Assembly: GCF_014859525.1 (NCBI RefSeq)
Contig: NZ_JACUUB010000011.1
Coordinates: 1-53,247 of the forward strand
Reading direction: 5' to 3'
Length of the DNA: 53,247 nucleotides
DNA from: Marinobacter sp.
GTDB taxonomy: Bacteria; Pseudomonadota; Gammaproteobacteria; Pseudomonadales; Oleiphilaceae
The notes beneath the pieces were generated by a model. That model worked only from the letters and a program-made list of their open reading frames with translations. It did not search any database and was not told the origin of the DNA. Every line of letters begins with the position of its first letter. Positions within the stretch are counted from its first letter, which is position 1. Position numbers and translations under genes: made by a program. Shown here piece after piece: positions 26,701 through 33,684 of this stretch.

Positions 26701-26851
26701 CATCATGTTCGGAACCGGGACGGGTTCGGAGGTCATGGGGCGTATCGCGGCCCCGATGGTGGGTGGTATGGTCAGTGCCATGTTGCTGGCATTGTTGGTC
26801 ATTCCCGTACTGTTTTATCTCTGGAAACGGAGGGGCCTTGCGTACAGATGA
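23726..26851 (+). CDS. cusA: CusA-type heavy-metal RND efflux pump
   Basis: A 1041-residue RND pump with twelve membrane helices and two large periplasmic loops. Helix 4 reads IAIAIGTMIDGAIVMIEN, with the proton-relay Asp of heavy-metal RND pumps. Methionines matching the CusA copper relay are visible in DLMYMPTTYPG, NAWVMPI and RIDMLATGIK, which argues for Cu(I)/Ag(I) rather than Zn/Co. It moves metal from the periplasm or inner membrane into the CusC duct using proton motive force. Last gene of cusCBA; the next operator lies 45 bp downstream. Confidence 0.93.
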   Translation: MIAALIHWSIRNRFLVLMAAVLLTGLGLYSLKNTPVDALPDLSDVQVIIKTSYPGQAPQVVEDQVTYPLTTAMLSVPGAQTVRGYSFFGDSYVYVIFDEDTDMYWARSRVLEYLSQVAPNLPEQARPQLGPDATGVGWVYLYALVDRTGQNDLSQLRSLQDWFLKYELQTVPGVSEVATVGGMIKQYQVQVSPEKLRTLGIPLSHIETAIKRGNQEVGASVIEMAEAEYMVRASGYIQSREDLLLIPLGLDDNGTPVLLKDVASVEVGPQMRRGIAELNGEGETVGGVIVMRFGENAQETIRGVKAKLESLQGSLPDGVEVVTVYDRSGLIDRAVTNLWNKLLEELLVVGLVCVIFLFHVRSSLVVMISLPVGILTAFIVMYWQGINANIMSLGGIAIAIGTMIDGAIVMIENMHKHMERTPLTRENRWQVVAKASAEVGPALFFSLLIITVSFVPVFVLEAQEGRMFSPLAYTKTYAMAASAALAVTLVPVLMGYFIRGKVLSEHKNPVNRFLVSGYLPMLKGVLTYPVTTLIVVVLILALGLWPASRIGSEFIPPLDEGDLMYMPTTYPGISIGKARELLQQTDRLIASLPEVESVFGKVGRAETATDPAPLTMIETFIQLKPRDQWREGMTTEKLKQELNALIQFPGVTNAWVMPIITRIDMLATGIKTPVGIKVAGPELATIEAVGKQLEAILSKVPGTASVYSERVAGGRYVQADIDRLRAARYGLNIADVQQVIASAVGGINVSQTIEGLERYPINVRYPQDYRDSPEKLRQLPIVTPSGQRIALADVADIRIEDGPPAIKSENARLNGWTFVDIEGVDVGSYVEQAMAVVTDELQLPAGYSVAWSGQYEYMLRAKEKLTYVVPLTLAIIVILLFMSFRRIAEVAMILGTLPFALVGAVWFMYLLGYNFSVAVGVGFIALAGVAVEIGVIMLVYLNQSYQSMLENCEQKGLKPGRETLKHAVLHGAGLRVRPIMMTGSSIIIGLLPIMFGTGTGSEVMGRIAAPMVGGMVSAMLLALLVIPVLFYLWKRRGLAYR

Positions 26852-26895
26852 CCTGAGTCAATTCTGGCCAAGAGAGGCTCAGGGAGTTGATGCTA

Positions 26896-26930
26896 ATTCA
26901 GGTTCGATTCAGTTTTATGGTCTTTACTGT
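26896..26930 (+). promoter_or_regulatory. TTCAG-N6-TTCAG operator and -10 for the Met-rich/flavocytochrome unit
   Basis: ATTCAG (26896-26901) and ATTCAG (26907-26912) form an 11-bp-period direct repeat, followed 12 bp later by TACTGT (26925-26930) as a possible -10. The Met-rich gene starts at 26969. Confidence 0.62.
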
Positions 26931-26968
26931 AGTGGACGCTCACTAATTACGATGTAAAGGAGAATCTT

Positions 26969-27454
26969 ATGAACAGGTTTACCCGATTAATCGCATGTTC
27001 TGTTCTGGTTTCCGCGCCCCTTCTGGTGTTTGCCGGTAGCCACTCCGAGCAAATGCCCCAGGGTGGCATGATGAATGAGGAACACATGCAGCAGATGCAT
27101 CAAAACATGTCGCAGATGCAGGACATGATGCAGGAAATGCGCAACGCCAAGTCGGATGCCGAGCGTCAGAGCATCCGCGAGAAGCACATGGAGTCCATGC
27201 GGCAGCACATGCAGATGATGCGCGGCGGCATGATGGGTAAAGGTCAGGGCAAAGACCACGGCCACGGCAAGAAGGGGCAGCATCAGGGTCAGATGGGTGG
27301 TGGCCAGGGTATGGGTAATCAGTCAAAGGGGCAGGCGGGCAGCATGATGGATCCTGAGCAGCGAGTGGAAATGATGGAACAGCGCATGGAGCAGATGCAG
27401 ATGATGATGGAACAAATGCTGGAGCATCAGGCACAGGGCCAGAAAGGGCGGTAA
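26969..27454 (+). CDS. Methionine/glutamine-rich periplasmic protein, probable copper binding
   Basis: A 161-residue secreted protein with a signal peptide ending at VFAG/SHS. The mature part is highly charged and extremely rich in Met and Gln, with many MQQM, QMMM and MxxM steps and a Gly/His/Lys-rich middle (KGQGKDHGHGKKGQHQGQ). It has no predicted fold beyond helix/coiled coil. Met-rich periplasmic proteins commonly bind Cu(I) or Ag(I). AAAGGAG precedes the ATG. It lies 24 bp before the flavocytochrome, so it should be co-expressed with it. No named family recognised. Confidence 0.8.
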   Translation: MNRFTRLIACSVLVSAPLLVFAGSHSEQMPQGGMMNEEHMQQMHQNMSQMQDMMQEMRNAKSDAERQSIREKHMESMRQHMQMMRGGMMGKGQGKDHGHGKKGQHQGQMGGGQGMGNQSKGQAGSMMDPEQRVEMMEQRMEQMQMMMEQMLEHQAQGQKGR

Positions 27455-27478
27455 ATCGCTCACTGACATGGAGCGTTT

Positions 27479-28798
27479 ATGACTTTTAGAAAATACCCCG
27501 GTGACTTGTTGTTGCTGGGGCTCTTTTTATTGCCTGTCGTTATTGCTGCTCCGGCGTTGCCCTGGGGCAGTCAAGGCTGGCTGTATTCGCTGGCGGAGCT
27601 GGCCGGGGTGTTTGCCCTGTCAGCGTTTCTGCTGGCGGGTATATTGTCGGCTCGTATTCCCGGTATCGACCCCTGGTTTGGTGGCCTGGTGCGGCTTTGG
27701 GTTGTGCACCGCTGGCTGGGCTTTTCGGCCTTTATGCTGGTGATGGCCCATGTGCTGTTGTTGGCACTGGCCACTTTGCCGATGTCTGTTGGCGCCAGTG
27801 TTGCTACGCTGTTTCCGCCCCTGATCCACAGGGAGGTCTGGCTTGGCTGGGCTGCCTTCCTCACCATGTTGGTGTTCATCGCGCCCACGCTGGGCTTCTT
27901 TGGCACCCTGCATTACCAGCGTTGGAAACGCTTGCACCTGTTGTCGGCACCGGCGCTGTTGCTGGCGTTGGTTCATACCCTGATGCTATCCACCACCGCC
28001 TGGGTCTGGTGGCTGCTGTCGGCACTGGCTCTGGCGGCCATCGCGTGGCGTAAGTTGTTGTCGCCCTGGTTGGCCAGGAAACCCTATGTGGTTGATGGCA
28101 TGGATAAACTTGCCCGGGATGTGGTGGAGCTACGCCTGCGGCCGAAGGGTAAAGGAATTCGCTGGCAGGCCGGGCAGTTTGTGTATCTGACGCCCATGGA
28201 TGCCTCTCTGGCGGCCGGTTATCGGGAAGAGCACCCCTACACCATTGCTTCTGGCTCCGGCGATGATGAGTTGAGGATCGGCATTAAAGCGGTCGGCGAT
28301 GCCACCCGGGCATTGCTGGACATCAAGCCGGGTGCAGAGGTACGTATCGAGGGCCCTTACGGGATCTTTTTTGACAGCCCGGCGTTGGCGGCAAAAGGCG
28401 CGGATGGGCCAGATCCACGGCGCAAACAGTTGTGGTTAGCAGGTGGTATTGGCATTACGCCATTTGTCTCTGGCGCCCGGGACAGGATAGAGGCCGGAGA
28501 AACGCACCGGCCGGACGCCAGCCTGTTATATCTGGCTAATCGGCCGGAGCGGGCCTATTACCTGGATGAACTGATCCGCATTGCCGAGGCCTGCGATGGC
28601 TTTGCTGTGCATACCCACTATATGAACGAGCATGGAGTGATCACTCGGGATTATCTGGCCGAGCGCTGCCCGGATTTCGCCGAGCGGGAAATCTATATGT
28701 GCGGGCCGCCGGGCATGATCAACCACCTGCAAACCCTGCTCAGGCACGAAGGGGTGCCTGGCCATCGTATTCACACGGAGGCGTTTGATTTTCTATGA
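27479..28798 (+). CDS. Ferric-reductase-like transmembrane flavocytochrome
   Basis: A 439-residue protein with six N-terminal membrane helices (residues about 8-200) and a cytoplasmic ferredoxin-reductase module. Paired histidines in the helices (VVHRWLG, MAHVLL, LHLLSA, LVHTLML) are suited to two b hemes. The reductase part shows the FAD motif HPYTIAS, NAD(P)-binding GIGITPF and terminal YMCGPPGM. It should move electrons from NAD(P)H across the inner membrane to a periplasmic acceptor. The next gene, overlapping by 4 bp, encodes a cytochrome b5/FMN protein, a likely acceptor. Cu(II) or Fe(III) could be the final acceptor; this is inferred. Confidence 0.88.
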   Translation: MTFRKYPGDLLLLGLFLLPVVIAAPALPWGSQGWLYSLAELAGVFALSAFLLAGILSARIPGIDPWFGGLVRLWVVHRWLGFSAFMLVMAHVLLLALATLPMSVGASVATLFPPLIHREVWLGWAAFLTMLVFIAPTLGFFGTLHYQRWKRLHLLSAPALLLALVHTLMLSTTAWVWWLLSALALAAIAWRKLLSPWLARKPYVVDGMDKLARDVVELRLRPKGKGIRWQAGQFVYLTPMDASLAAGYREEHPYTIASGSGDDELRIGIKAVGDATRALLDIKPGAEVRIEGPYGIFFDSPALAAKGADGPDPRRKQLWLAGGIGITPFVSGARDRIEAGETHRPDASLLYLANRPERAYYLDELIRIAEACDGFAVHTHYMNEHGVITRDYLAERCPDFAEREIYMCGPPGMINHLQTLLRHEGVPGHRIHTEAFDFL

Positions 28799-29634
28799 CC
28801 AGTAACCGAATTGCTTACACAACGTTTGTGGCCTTTGTCAGCGTGGTGCTGACCTTGGTGGTGGTTAATCTGGTTCAGGGTAACCCGGATCCGTCATCAG
28901 CCAGTGCCGGTGAGAATGCCCGTGATGAGGCGGTTTACCGGCTTGGTCAGGTAGCGGAACACAATCATGCCGGCAGCTGCTGGAAGGCGATTGACGGTGT
29001 GGTGTACGACCTCACCGAGTACCTGCCGAATCACCCCACCGAGGAAGAGGTCTTTACCCGCTGGTGCGGGCAAGAGGCAACGTCAGCCTGGCTCGATAAG
29101 GGCAATGGTCGCCCCCACAGCCCCCGCGCCGCTGCCCGACTGGAGGATTATCGGATAGGCGTGCTTGAAGGCGGCTCTCCCGCCTCGGCGACGCCGCAGG
29201 CGGAAACCGTAGCGCATTCCACAAAGCCCGTCAGTGTTGATAACCGTCTCGGCCAAATGATGCTGGGGTTAGCACCTGGCAATTATCTGGATGGCACCTA
29301 CCGGGGCAACTTCATAGACCGTGGGCTGATTCAGGTCAGCCTGCAATTCCGGCTTGAGGCAGGCCGAATCAAGGGGATGTCCTACCGGCACCTGTTTTAT
29401 CGGGATCAGGATTATCTGAAAATGAATGATGGCGCTGAGCTTTACCCGGTGTTGCGTCAGTATCAGCAGATTACCGAGCGTCTGGAAGGCGAACCGATGG
29501 AGGCGATTTTCCGGCTGTATGAGCCGCAGAACGTAGTCGATGATATTGACGGCTACTCCGGCGCAACGCTTCGGGGTGCAAAGGTGATCAGCGCCTTTCG
29601 TGATGGCCTGAACCGGGGTGTGTATAGCTGGTAG
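28795..29634 (+). CDS. Membrane-anchored cytochrome b5-like / FMN-binding domain protein
   Basis: A 279-residue protein with one N-terminal helix (residues about 8-28) that anchors two periplasmic domains. Residues about 45-125 are cytochrome b5-like, with heme ligands His80 (LPNHPTEEE) and His108 (GRPHSP). Residues about 165-279 are an FMN-binding domain whose SGAT (255-258) places Thr258 where ApbE attaches FMN in NqrC/RnfG-type domains. It would receive electrons from the flavocytochrome encoded just upstream. No apbE gene is in the window. The fusion of b5 heme and covalent-FMN domains in one anchored protein is unusual. Confidence 0.82.
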   Translation: MTSNRIAYTTFVAFVSVVLTLVVVNLVQGNPDPSSASAGENARDEAVYRLGQVAEHNHAGSCWKAIDGVVYDLTEYLPNHPTEEEVFTRWCGQEATSAWLDKGNGRPHSPRAAARLEDYRIGVLEGGSPASATPQAETVAHSTKPVSVDNRLGQMMLGLAPGNYLDGTYRGNFIDRGLIQVSLQFRLEAGRIKGMSYRHLFYRDQDYLKMNDGAELYPVLRQYQQITERLEGEPMEAIFRLYEPQNVVDDIDGYSGATLRGAKVISAFRDGLNRGVYSW

Positions 29635-29660
29635 GCCGTTTTCTGAGGGCGGATGAGTGC

Positions 29661-29695
29661 CTGCCCGGGGCGCATGTTTTCCGCCCGGGGGGCAG
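29661..29695 (+). terminator. GC-rich hairpin between the redox unit and the Mrp operon
   Basis: CTGCCC (29661-29666) pairs with GGGCAG (29690-29695), and the inner GGGCG pairs with CGCCC (29682-29686) across an asymmetric bulge. No strong T tract follows, so termination is only possible, not certain. Confidence 0.35.
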
Positions 29696-29771
29696 ACTGT
29701 GTTAGGCTTTTGGGAACTTTAACAGGGAGTTAGCAAACCAATGCCCTGTTAACGCCTGAAAGGGAGAGCCT

Positions 29772-30287
29772 ATGCCGCCAGCGCCAGCATCACCTTTGAT
29801 CACGTTTTTGTTCCGTAGCACGGTTCTGTTTGTGGTGTGGTGGGCGCTGACCCTGGGTGAGCTATCCGGCCTGGGCTTCGGTGCCGTGGTTTCGGTACTG
29901 GTTGCCTGGCTTTCCGTGCGCCTGTTCCCGCCCTCGGGTTTTCCGCTCCGGCCTGGCGGGTTGCTCCTGTTTTTTGGTTACTTTCTGTCCCGCTCGGTTG
30001 TCGCCGGCGTCGATGTGGCCCGGCGGTTGTTGTCTCCGGCCTTGCCGGTGCAACCCGGTGAAATCACCTTGACGCTGAATGTGCCGGAGGGCAGCCCCCG
30101 CTGGTTGCTCGCCAATACCCTGTCGTTGATGCCCGGCACTTTGAGTGTGCTGCTTGAAGGCGACCAGCTGACCCTGCATTGTCTCGACACCCGCGATCCG
30201 GTGGAACGGGATGTGCGCGCGACCGAACGCCGGGTAGCCGGTGTATTCGGGCTGGCGGTTGATGACTGTCAGGAGGCAACCCGGTGA
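29772..30287 (+). CDS. mnhE: Mrp/Mnh cation:proton antiporter subunit E
   Basis: A 171-residue membrane protein with N-terminal helices and a soluble C-terminal domain typical of MnhE/MrpE (PGTLSVLLEGDQLTLHCLD). It is the first gene of a nine-gene, translationally coupled antiporter operon. In the complex, MrpE contributes to assembly and the cation path rather than proton pumping. AAAGGGAG lies before the ATG. It corresponds to MbhA in the archaeal membrane-bound hydrogenase, whose gene order this operon follows. Confidence 0.9.
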   Translation: MPPAPASPLITFLFRSTVLFVVWWALTLGELSGLGFGAVVSVLVAWLSVRLFPPSGFPLRPGGLLLFFGYFLSRSVVAGVDVARRLLSPALPVQPGEITLTLNVPEGSPRWLLANTLSLMPGTLSVLLEGDQLTLHCLDTRDPVERDVRATERRVAGVFGLAVDDCQEATR

Positions 30288-30586
30288 CTCTTATGCTTAA
30301 TGCCGTTGCGGCCTTTTTGTTGCTGACGCTGCTGATTGCACTGGTGCGCATCTGGCGTGGCCCGGCGCCGGCTGACCGGATGCTGGCCTCGCAACTGTTC
30401 GGAACCACCGGGGTGGCCCTTTTGATGGTGCTGGCACATGCTCAGTCCATGCCGGCTCTGATGGATGTAGCCTTGACCCTGGCGGTGCTGTCCGTGTTGG
30501 CGATCGTGGCCTTTGTTACCCGGGTAGTGCGGATCGACCAGCCGGCGAATTCACCCGATGCAGAGTCGGAGGCTCGCCATGACTGA
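30284..30586 (+). CDS. mnhF: Mrp/Mnh antiporter subunit F
   Basis: A 100-residue protein with three membrane helices and the MnhF signature RIWRGPAPADRMLASQLFGT. Required for the assembled antiporter. The GTG start overlaps the mnhE stop by 4 bp and its own stop overlaps mnhG by 8 bp. Confidence 0.9.
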   Translation: MTLMLNAVAAFLLLTLLIALVRIWRGPAPADRMLASQLFGTTGVALLMVLAHAQSMPALMDVALTLAVLSVLAIVAFVTRVVRIDQPANSPDAESEARHD

Positions 30587-30899
30587 TTCCCTGATCTTTG
30601 TGAGTCAGGCAGTGCTGCTGATCCTGGGTTGCCTGTTCTTTGCCGTGGGCACACTGGGGTTGTTTCGGTTCTCCGACACCCTGACCCGAATCCACGCGCT
30701 GACCAAGGTGGACAACCTGGGGCTGGGTTTTATCGTGCTGGCGCTGTTACCGCTGGCACCGTCGCTGGCAGGTGGCCTGAAAACCCTGTTGATCTGGGCG
30801 GCGGCGCTGGCCGCCAGTGCCACCTCGGCCCACCTGATTGCCCGTGCCGTGCACGTTCGCCCGGAACCGCCGAACGCCGGGGAGGTCGAGCATGACTGA
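30579..30899 (+). CDS. mnhG: Mrp/Mnh antiporter subunit G
   Basis: A 106-residue, three-helix protein with the MnhG signature GTLGLFRFSDTLTRIHALTK. The frame is open from 30558, but ATG 30579 has GGAGG (30568-30572) before it and matches the family start. Structural small subunit of the antiporter. It overlaps the next gene by 8 bp. Confidence 0.9.
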   Translation: MTDSLIFVSQAVLLILGCLFFAVGTLGLFRFSDTLTRIHALTKVDNLGLGFIVLALLPLAPSLAGGLKTLLIWAAALAASATSAHLIARAVHVRPEPPNAGEVEHD

Positions 30900-31176
30900 A
30901 TGGCTGCTGGACGGCCTGCTGGTGCTGGCCTTGCTGACAACCGCGGTGGCGGTGCTGGCGTCCCGAAACCTGTTTAGGGCGGTGGTGATGTTTATCGCCT
31001 TTGGCCTGCTGATGGCTCTGGCCTGGGTTCGCCTTCAGGCGCCGGACATCGCGCTGGCAGAAGCCGCCATCGGTGCCGGCCTGACCGGCGTGTTGCTGCT
31101 GGATGCGGCCCGGCATTTGGGCTACAACCGGGGCCGCGCTGGTGACGGCGATGACCAGGGCGGGGCGTCGGGATGA
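30892..31176 (+). CDS. DUF4040 / MbhD-like subunit (C-terminal part of MrpA)
   Basis: A 94-residue, three-helix protein of the DUF4040/MbhD type (VMFIAFGLLMALAWVRLQAPDIALAEAAIG), the domain that in Bacillus MrpA follows the large antiporter part. Here it is a free-standing gene, as in archaeal Mbh. The Glu in APDIALAEAAIG is the conserved charged residue of the family. ATG 30892 has GGAGG upstream; the stop overlaps the next gene by 4 bp. Confidence 0.88.
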   Translation: MTEWLLDGLLVLALLTTAVAVLASRNLFRAVVMFIAFGLLMALAWVRLQAPDIALAEAAIGAGLTGVLLLDAARHLGYNRGRAGDGDDQGGASG

Positions 31177-31874
31177 GTCGTTTTTTGGGTATTACTGTCC
31201 TCGCGGCCGTGTGCCTGGTCTTTGCCGGTGCCCTCATGATCACGGTCTGGCAGATTGCCGGTACCCAGGCTCCGGTCGATCTGCCCGGACTGTTGGCGGA
31301 CAACCTGGAGGCTAGCGGAGTAGAGCATCCGATCACCGCTGTACTGCTGAACTTTCGCAGTTACGACACTCTGCTTGAGATCGGTGTATTGGTCATCGCC
31401 GGGATTGCCGGTATCTCCATGGCGAACACCGCCTCCCTTGAAGACCCCGAACTGCGCACCTCGGATTCCTTGTTGTATGCCCTGCAGCGCTGGTTTGTGC
31501 CGCTGATGCTGGTGCTTGCCGGTTATCTGTTGTGGGCGGGTTCCGACCGCCCCGGGGGAGCGTTCCAGGCCGGGGCCGTGTTGGCGGCCTCGGGCGTGAT
31601 GATGCGCCTTGGCGGAATCCCGATGGAGTTTCTGCGCCCCGGTGTGTTATTGCGTTTGGGGCTGGCGCTCGGATTTTCCGTATTTCTGCTGGTGGCTGTG
31701 GTCAGCGCCATGGCGGGCGATGCGTTCCTGGCGTATCCGGACGCCTTTACCAAGCCTCTGATCCTGATCATCGAGACCGTACTTACCTTCTCCATTGCCA
31801 TGGTATTGCTGGCTCTGTTTGTGTCGGCACCGGTTAACGGCGCCGAAGAGCCGGAAGAAGGGGAGAGCGGATGA
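31173..31874 (+). CDS. mnhB: MnhB-type antiporter subunit with N-terminal MbhE-like region
   Basis: A 233-residue membrane protein. The first 90 or so residues are MbhE-like (EHPITAVLLNFRSYDTLLEIGV) and the rest is the MnhB/MbhF domain (AGSDRPGGAFQAGAVLAASGVMMRLGG). In Bacillus these pieces belong to the end of MrpA and to MrpB. They help form the membrane arm between ion paths. Both ends overlap neighbouring genes by 4 bp (ATGA). Confidence 0.88.
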   Translation: MSRFLGITVLAAVCLVFAGALMITVWQIAGTQAPVDLPGLLADNLEASGVEHPITAVLLNFRSYDTLLEIGVLVIAGIAGISMANTASLEDPELRTSDSLLYALQRWFVPLMLVLAGYLLWAGSDRPGGAFQAGAVLAASGVMMRLGGIPMEFLRPGVLLRLGLALGFSVFLLVAVVSAMAGDAFLAYPDAFTKPLILIIETVLTFSIAMVLLALFVSAPVNGAEEPEEGESG

Positions 31875-32221
31875 CCCCGTCCTTGCTGTACGCATTTGCT
31901 GGCGTTGCCTTGTGCGGCATTGGCCTGTTCGGTTTCCTGCGCCTGCAGCACCTTCTGCGCAAGTTGATGGCGTTCAATCTGATTGGCTCAGGCGTGTTTC
32001 TGGTCATGGTTGGCCTGGCACAGCGCAACGGCCAGCCTGATCCTGTGCCTCAGGCTCTGGTGCTCACTGGCATTGTGGTGGCTATTGCAGCGACGGCCCT
32101 GGCCGTGGTGTTAATCCGCCGTTACTACCATTTGTCAGGCCAGACTACGCTGGCCGAGCCTGCCGCGAAGAGCGCCAGGCCCAAGGCTCGGTCTGTGAAC
32201 CGGGAGGGTGCCCCCGAATGA
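31871..32221 (+). CDS. mnhC: NuoK/MrpC-like antiporter subunit C
   Basis: A 116-residue, three-helix protein homologous to NuoK and MrpC (HLLRKLMAFNLIGSGVFLVMVG; DPVPQALVLTGIVVAIAATALAV). The charged residues in the second and third helices contribute to the proton path in complex I relatives. It is coupled to both neighbours by ATGA overlaps. Confidence 0.9.
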   Translation: MTPSLLYAFAGVALCGIGLFGFLRLQHLLRKLMAFNLIGSGVFLVMVGLAQRNGQPDPVPQALVLTGIVVAIAATALAVVLIRRYYHLSGQTTLAEPAAKSARPKARSVNREGAPE

Positions 32222-33684
32222 CCCTGTGGTTAATGGCAGGATTGCTGTTCACACCCCTGGCCTGGGCGGTGCTGACCCTGATGGTGGATTTCCGCAAGGG
32301 CCGGCTGGTTACCTGGCTGGGGATGGCGGTGCAGGTGCTGGTGTCGCTGGGTTTGTGGGCCGCCGTTGCCAGCGATGGCGGTTTTCTCTATTTGCTTGGC
32401 GGCTGGCAGGCGCCACTGGGCATTGAATTGCGGGTAGATGGCCTGGCGGTAACCTTTGTGTTGCTGACGGCCCTGGTAGCGGCAGCTTGCGGCTGGCATG
32501 CCAGTATTTACCTAGACCCGGGCAAGCCATGGCACCGGTATTTCTGGCCACTGTTCTGGTTTCTTTGGGCCGGGCTGAACGCGGTCTGGCTGGGCGGCGA
32601 CCTGTTCAATCTGTATGTGGGGCTGGAACTGATCAGCCTTGCCGCCGTGGGGCTGGTGGCGCTGGGCGGCCAGGCGGATGCGCTCAGGGCGGCGATTCGC
32701 TACCTGATGGCGGCTTTGCTGGGCTCCCTGGCGTACCTGCTTGGAGTGGCCCTGATTTACGGCCAGTTTGGCACCCTGTCGCTGGCAGGCGTAACCGAAC
32801 TGATGAATAGCGGTGATGCCCAGTCGGGCCAGACCTTCCCGCTGGTCCTGATGCTGTTGGGCCTGGCCCTGAAAACCGCGCTGTTCCCGATGCACGGCTG
32901 GTTGCCACCGGCCCATGGCATCGCCAAATCGCCGGTCAGTGCGCTGTTGTCTGCGTTGGTGGTCAAAGCCTCGTTCTACATTGCCGCCAGGCTATGGCTG
33001 GACCTGGGAGGCGAACTGGGTGGCTTCGCCCTGGCTCAGTTGATAGGCGTTCTGGGCAGTTTGGCGATTATCTGGGGTAGCTGGCTGGCGTTCCGGCAGA
33101 CAAAATTGAAACAGGTGGTCGCCTATTCCTCCGTGGCGCAGATTGGCTATCTGTTTTTGCTGTTCCCGCTCACCTGGGGCGTCACCGAGGCCATCTCCTT
33201 GCAGGCGCAACAGGGCATTACCCTGCAGGTGATCAGCCACGCTCTGGCCAAGGCTGCGATGTTCCTGGCCGCCGGCAATCTGATCATGTCGGTGGGCAGT
33301 AACCGGGTGGATGCCCTGGCGGGTGTCAGCCGGTTCCTGCCATTCTCGCTGTTTTCCTTCGGTCTGGCCGGAGTGTCGTTGATGGGGTTGCCGCCCACGG
33401 GTGGCTTTGCCGCCAAGTGGCTGCTCCTTCAGGCCAGCCTGGCCAGTGGCCAATGGTGGTGGCTGGCGGTTCTGTTGGCGGGTGGCTTGCTTTCGGCGGC
33501 CTATGTCTTCCGGGTTTACCGGGCGTCGTTCATTGAATCGACAGACACGGACCAGTTCTATCACCCGTCCAGGAGCCTGGAGGTGATCCCGATGATTCTG
33601 GCGTTGATGTCGCTTGGCCTCGGTCTGGTGGCTGAACCGGTATTGTCGGTGATGTCTCTGCCGTTTGAGGGGGGCGGCCAATGA
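32218..33684 (+). CDS. mnhD: Proton-conducting antiporter-like subunit 1 (MrpD/NuoN type)
   Basis: A 488-residue membrane protein of about fourteen helices in the NuoL/M/N-MrpA/D superfamily. The helix-5 glutamate is present (Glu137 in GLELISLAAVGL), as are the helix-7 lysine (LALKTALFPMHGWLPPAHG) and the VVKA lysine in helix 8. These charged residues form the proton channel. It is the first of three such subunits in the operon; Bacillus Mrp has only two (A and D). Confidence 0.9.
   Translation: MTLWLMAGLLFTPLAWAVLTLMVDFRKGRLVTWLGMAVQVLVSLGLWAAVASDGGFLYLLGGWQAPLGIELRVDGLAVTFVLLTALVAAACGWHASIYLDPGKPWHRYFWPLFWFLWAGLNAVWLGGDLFNLYVGLELISLAAVGLVALGGQADALRAAIRYLMAALLGSLAYLLGVALIYGQFGTLSLAGVTELMNSGDAQSGQTFPLVLMLLGLALKTALFPMHGWLPPAHGIAKSPVSALLSALVVKASFYIAARLWLDLGGELGGFALAQLIGVLGSLAIIWGSWLAFRQTKLKQVVAYSSVAQIGYLFLLFPLTWGVTEAISLQAQQGITLQVISHALAKAAMFLAAGNLIMSVGSNRVDALAGVSRFLPFSLFSFGLAGVSLMGLPPTGGFAAKWLLLQASLASGQWWWLAVLLAGGLLSAAYVFRVYRASFIESTDTDQFYHPSRSLEVIPMILALMSLGLGLVAEPVLSVMSLPFEGGGQ

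Noticed and set aside
3302..29634. Copper island as a mobile element
   Set aside because: No transposase, integrase, att repeat or tRNA border was recognised, and base composition by eye is like the flanks.
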